DNA from: Tabrizicola sp. TH137
GTDB lineage: Bacteria > Pseudomonadota > Alphaproteobacteria > Rhodobacterales > Rhodobacteraceae
DNA length: 64,000 nt
Assembly (NCBI RefSeq): GCF_002855575.1
Contig: NZ_PKRQ01000002.1
Location: forward strand, 1 to 64,000
Direction: 5' to 3'
This document shows positions 60,929 to 64,000 of this stretch, piece by piece. A program made the translations under genes and the position numbers. The notes under the pieces are model-generated. The model saw only the letters and a program-made list of their open reading frames with translations. It ran no database searches and had not been told where the DNA came from. How positions within the stretch are numbered: position 1 is the first letter of the stretch; the number at the start of each line of letters is the position of its first letter.

Positions 60929-61849
60929 CTATGCGGAGATTTCGGACTGCCATTTCACCAAAGCGAAGAAATCCTGATCCCGCAACCCGGAATTGGCCGC
61001 GGCACGATAGAGTTCCAGGATCAGCCCCGTTGTCAGGAGCGGCACGCCATTGGCGCGTCCCGCATCGCTGATGAGGCTGAAATCCTTGATCATCTGCGCG
61101 ATGGTGAAGGCCGGGGTGTAGTCGGCCTTCACCACGGCCTCGGCCTTGTATCGTAGCAACGGCGAGGCGACCGCGCTTTCGCAGATCACGTCCATCATGC
61201 TTGCCCGCGAAAGCCCCCCGCTTTCGCCCAGCGCGACGGCCTCGGCCAGGATTGCGGAACTTGCGCCGACGAGCGTGTTGATCACAAGCTTCATGTAGCG
61301 GGCCTCTTCGCCCGGGCCGAGGAAGAACTGCCGCGTTGACAGGAGCCGGATCGTCGGCAGCACCGTTTCCCAGGCCGCTTCGTCGCCCGAGGCAAGCACT
61401 GTCAGTGCGGCCTTTTCCGCAAGGGTCGTGCTGCCGGACAAGGGCGCGCGAAGATAGGCAATGCCATGTTTGCGCAGAGCGAGGGCAATCTCTGTCGAGC
61501 ATTCGGGGGAAACCGTGCTCATTTCCACGAAGATCGCCCCAGGGGCCAGATGGTGGACAAGACCGGTCGCACCCTCCTTTCCCAAAACCACCTCGCGCAG
61601 CACCTGATCATTCGGCAGGGTCGCAAAGACGATGTCGTTCCCGCTGTGCAGGTCGAGTGTGGCAGCGCCTATCGCCCCTGCGCGTTCAAGATCGCGCAGG
61701 ACCTGCGCATCCGGTTCGGTGACCGAGACCGTGGTGCCGGCTGCGAGCAGGTTCCGGATCATCGGCGCGCCCATCTTTCCCGCGCCGATCCAGCCGATGG
61801 CCGGGCGGCCCGAGTCCATGCGTGGCGTCTCTGCCCTGTTCGTCTGCAT
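60929..61849 (-). CDS. NAD-binding 3-hydroxyisobutyrate dehydrogenase-family protein
   Basis: About 306 residues. The NAD loop is AIGWIGAGKMGAPMIRNLLA, the substrate-binding segment APLSGSTTLAEKAALTVLAS, and the catalytic Lys in EARYMKLVINTLVGAS. The C-terminal helical domain is typical of the beta-hydroxyacid dehydrogenase family (3-hydroxyisobutyrate, tartronate semialdehyde, 2-hydroxy-3-oxopropionate). The start is uncertain among ATG 61876, 61849 and 61819; 61849 has a weak GGA. First gene of the operon with the winged-helix/solute-binding fusion. Confidence 0.87.
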   Translation of the reverse strand: MQTNRAETPRMDSGRPAIGWIGAGKMGAPMIRNLLAAGTTVSVTEPDAQVLRDLERAGAIGAATLDLHSGNDIVFATLPNDQVLREVVLGKEGATGLVHHLAPGAIFVEMSTVSPECSTEIALALRKHGIAYLRAPLSGSTTLAEKAALTVLASGDEAAWETVLPTIRLLSTRQFFLGPGEEARYMKLVINTLVGASSAILAEAVALGESGGLSRASMMDVICESAVASPLLRYKAEAVVKADYTPAFTIAQMIKDFSLISDAGRANGVPLLTTGLILELYRAAANSGLRDQDFFALVKWQSEISA

Positions 61850-61904
61850 GCCGTTATCCACCCCTCGCTCCGGCATTGACCATAAATCGCCGGAGTGGCG
61901 GCGT

Positions 61905-61923
61905 TCGGGATAAATTATCCGGA
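61905..61923. promoter_or_regulatory. 19-bp near-perfect palindrome, probable operator
   Basis: TCGGGATAA-A-TTATCCGGA has 9-bp arms with one mismatch. It lies 56 bp upstream of the dehydrogenase start and about 200 bp upstream of the divergent alcohol dehydrogenase, in the only sizeable gap of this cluster. It is the best candidate for the binding site of the winged-helix/solute-binding fusion; that link is inferred. Confidence 0.6.
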
Positions 61924-62124
61924 TCGGCTAAATTTCATCATTTCGGCCCGGCGGCTTTTGGTAACACTGATGGCGGGAGTGAGTCATCGCCACAGCAGTT
62001 TCCGTGAATGGGCAACCCTAGGTGGGTGCCGGTGCAAAGGTCGCTTTGCCCGGGCGGTGGCGGCTGTTCTGCGCGGTGCGTCGGCAGGCTGGGGCAGGGC
62101 TTCGGTGGTGAGGGAGGATATGGA

Positions 62125-63192
62125 ATGAGAGCGGTTCGTTTCCACGGGGCCAGGGACATCAGGGTCGAGGACGTTGCCGAACCGTCTGATCGTCTTGCGC
62201 CGGATGAGGTGCTGATTGCGCCCGCCGTCTCGGGCATCTGCGGCACCGATCTGCACGAATTCATCGCCGGGCCGATCGTCACGCCACAGGCGCCGCATGT
62301 TTTCACGGGGGCCAGCAATCCGCAAATCCTGGGTCATGAGTTTTCGGCCCGCGTTCTGGCGGTGGGCGGCGCGGTCGGTCATGTGAAAGCGGGGGATCGC
62401 ATCTCGATCCAGCCTCTGCTGTCGCCACGGAACGACTATTACGGCAAGCGCGGCCTGTATCATCTGTCACCGCAGATGGGTTGCGTCGGGCTGAGTTGGG
62501 CTTGGGGCGGGATGGCCGAGAAGGCGGTGATCAAGGATTACAATGCCCAGCCCGTGCCGGACGGCATCACGGACGAGCAGGCGGCGATGATCGAGCCCGC
62601 CGCAGTCGCGCTTTACGGCGTGGACCGCGGGGGGATCGCGGCGGGGTCGACGGTGCTTGTATCGGGTGCGGGTCCGATTGGGGCCTTGACCATTCTGGCG
62701 GCCAAGGCGGCCGGGGCCGCGACCATCATCGTGTCGGAGCCGAACCCGAACCGTCGTCGCATCGTGACCGAGATTGCGCCCTATGCCCATGTCGTGGATC
62801 CGCGCGACGGCACGCTGGCGCAGGTCGTGGGCGACCTGACGGAGGAAGGCGTCGGTGTCGATGTGGCGCTGGAATGCGTCGGGCTGGAGACTTCGCTGAA
62901 TGCCTGTGTCCAGGCCGTTCGGCGCCAGGGCAAGGTGGTGCAGGTCGGGCTGCACATGAAGCCTGCCAGCATCGACGCGATGCTCTGGGCCTTGAAGGAC
63001 ATCACGGTCGAGGCGACGTGGTGCTACCCGACGCAAATTTGGCCCCGCATCGCCCGGATGATCGCCGCGGGCATCTTCCCGGTGGAGAAGGTGATCACCG
63101 CGCGGATTGACGCCCGGGACGTGGTCGCCAAGGGCTTTGAAGCCCTACTCGATCCGTCGGGCGAGCATCTGAAGATTCTGGTCACGACGTGA
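62125..63192 (+). CDS. Zinc-type alcohol dehydrogenase (butanediol/sorbitol dehydrogenase-like)
   Basis: 355 residues, MDR family. The catalytic zinc ligands are Cys in GICGTDLHEF and His/Glu in ILGHEFSARV; the NAD loop is VLVSGAGPIGALTILAAK. The structural zinc-binding Cys cluster usually found after residue 90 is absent: the segment reads LLSPRNDYYGKRGLYHLSPQ with a single Cys afterwards (MGCVGLSWAWGGMAEK). ATG 62125 has GGAGG upstream. The enzyme oxidises a diol or polyol, or reduces the matching ketone. First gene of the plus-strand arm of the cluster. Confidence 0.9.
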   Translation: MRAVRFHGARDIRVEDVAEPSDRLAPDEVLIAPAVSGICGTDLHEFIAGPIVTPQAPHVFTGASNPQILGHEFSARVLAVGGAVGHVKAGDRISIQPLLSPRNDYYGKRGLYHLSPQMGCVGLSWAWGGMAEKAVIKDYNAQPVPDGITDEQAAMIEPAAVALYGVDRGGIAAGSTVLVSGAGPIGALTILAAKAAGAATIIVSEPNPNRRRIVTEIAPYAHVVDPRDGTLAQVVGDLTEEGVGVDVALECVGLETSLNACVQAVRRQGKVVQVGLHMKPASIDAMLWALKDITVEATWCYPTQIWPRIARMIAAGIFPVEKVITARIDARDVVAKGFEALLDPSGEHLKILVTT

Positions 63193-63224
63193 CCTCGGAC
63201 CCCAAAAGCAGGAAGACGGGAAAA

Positions 63225-64000
63225 ATGGCTGCAAAAAACGTCGCTCTCATTGTCGGGGCCACGGGTCTGTCCGGCAGTTACGCCGGAAGGCTTCTGAAGG
63301 ACGAGGGCTGGACGGTTGTGACGCTGTCACGCGGGGCGGCTGATCTGGAGTTTTCCGATAGGCATGTTGCTGTCGATCTGTCGGATCCGGCGGCGACGGT
63401 GGCCGCTTTGCGGGCCGCGTCGGATGTGACCCATGTGTTCTTCTGCACCTGGTCGCGCCAGGCGAACGAAGCGGAGAATGTCCGCGTCAATGCCGGGATG
63501 ATCCGCAACCTGTTCGACGGGCTGTCTGCCGCGCCAATCCGGCACGCGGCACTGGTGACGGGGCTGAAGCACTATCTGGGTTCCTTCGACGATTACGCCA
63601 AGGTCAAACCCTACACCCCGTTTCTTGAAGGCAGCCCGCGCCTGCCGGGGCTCAACTTCTACTACGCACAGGAAGACGTGCTGTTCGAGATGGCTGAGAA
63701 GCGCGGCTTCACATGGTCCGTGCATCGGCCGCATACGATGATCGGCTTCGTCATCGGAAACGCGATGAACATGGCGGTGACGCTGGCCGTCTATGCCTCG
63801 ATCTGCAAGCATACCGGGCGGCCCTTCGTCTATCCGGGATCGCCCGAGCAGTTGAATGCCGTCACCGACGTGACCGATGCGCGCCTTCTGGCCAAGCAGT
63901 TGCACTGGGCGGCGACGACTCCCGCAGCGGCAAACATGCCGTTCAACACAGCGAATGGGGACCTGTTCCGCTGGACATGGCTCTGGCAGCAGATAGCCGA
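63225..64000 (+). CDS. PRISE-like SDR (progesterone 5-beta-reductase/iridoid synthase-like), 3' end off window
   Basis: 258 codons are seen before the window edge. The NADP loop is VALIVGATGLSGSYAGRLLK. The PRISE catalytic pair is recognisable: Lys in VTGLKHYLGSF and Tyr in LNFYYAQEDVLFEMA. VHRPHTMIGFVIGNAMNMAV and YASICKHTGRPFVYPGS are also typical of the family. Members reduce 1,4-enones or related carbonyls with NADPH; bacterial ones often have no known substrate. ATG 63225 follows GGAAGACGGG. It forms an operon with the alcohol dehydrogenase (32-bp gap). Confidence 0.85.
   Translation, partial: MAAKNVALIVGATGLSGSYAGRLLKDEGWTVVTLSRGAADLEFSDRHVAVDLSDPAATVAALRAASDVTHVFFCTWSRQANEAENVRVNAGMIRNLFDGLSAAPIRHAALVTGLKHYLGSFDDYAKVKPYTPFLEGSPRLPGLNFYYAQEDVLFEMAEKRGFTWSVHRPHTMIGFVIGNAMNMAVTLAVYASICKHTGRPFVYPGSPEQLNAVTDVTDARLLAKQLHWAATTPAAANMPFNTANGDLFRWTWLWQQIA

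Noticed and set aside
1-64000. CRISPR array, Cas genes or known phage-defence system
   Set aside because: No regular direct repeats with spacers and no Cas, restriction, toxin-antitoxin or retron-like proteins were recognised.

Overview
The window looks like a G+C-rich alphaproteobacterial genome, most plausibly the Rhodobacteraceae/Paracoccaceae group. That assignment rests on codon use, the LIV-type and Opp-type transporter operons tied to amine and amino-acid catabolism, and overall gene style; no rRNA or complete tRNA is present to confirm it. Most junctions inside operons are 1-4 base overlaps (ATGA, TGATG), which fixed many start codons.

Layout. 1-1571: the left part of an IS21-family element (istA on the minus strand, open at the window edge), inserted in a RidA-family gene whose last ~40 codons survive at 1572-1694. 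2.1-5.2 kb: an aldehyde/methylglyoxal detoxification operon (aldo/keto reductase, glyoxalase I, DJ-1/PfpI protein) divergent from a LysR regulator. 5.2-6.1 kb: debris of a mobile element, namely the tail of a large serine recombinase that reads through a tRNA 3'-end-like att sequence. 6.1-11.0 kb: TetR regulator and divergent MFP-RND efflux operon with two operator-like palindromes. 11.0-14.0 kb (minus): class III aminotransferase and two SDRs. 14.5-27.1 kb (plus): one long operon with GMC oxidoreductase, a complete LIV-type ABC importer, a carnitine-dehydrogenase-like 3-hydroxyacyl dehydrogenase, a beta-keto acid cleavage enzyme (BKACE), acetoacetyl-CoA synthetase, a PuuC-like aldehyde dehydrogenase and a GntR regulator. 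This reads as import and stepwise oxidation of an amino/hydroxy acid that ends as acetoacetyl-CoA.

27.1-33.6 kb: a LysR regulator with a perfect 19-bp palindrome divergent from a Tat-exported peptide-type binding protein, an enolase-superfamily enzyme, an Ldh-family protein lacking the usual catalytic motifs, a cytoplasmic PhnD-like protein and a DUF1349-like protein. 34.2-56.2 kb: a large amine/amino-acid catabolic locus. It holds a CDF transporter, an Opp-type importer (binding protein and oppFDC intact, oppB frameshifted), MFS permease, cupin, M20 deacetylase, two aldehyde dehydrogenases, tartrate/D-malate-type dehydrogenase, two FAD amine oxidoreductases, HAD dehalogenase, two paralogous two-domain GNATs, class III aminotransferase, GhrA-like dehydrogenase and an Lrp/AsnC regulator. 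Six intergenic regions of this locus share a GCAG..TGC motif that may be the operator of a single regulon. 56.3-59.0 kb: CadR-type MerR regulator and ZntA-type P1B ATPase with a typical 19-bp-spacer promoter.

59.2-64.0 kb: a divergent cluster controlled, I infer, by an unusual one-component regulator in which a winged-helix DNA-binding domain is fused to a family-1 ABC solute-binding domain with no signal peptide. Its neighbours are a 3-hydroxyisobutyrate-dehydrogenase-like enzyme (same operon), a zinc-type alcohol dehydrogenase and a PRISE-like short-chain reductase (divergent), with a 19-bp near-perfect palindrome between them. This fusion and the shared Lrp-like motif are the two observations most likely to be new.
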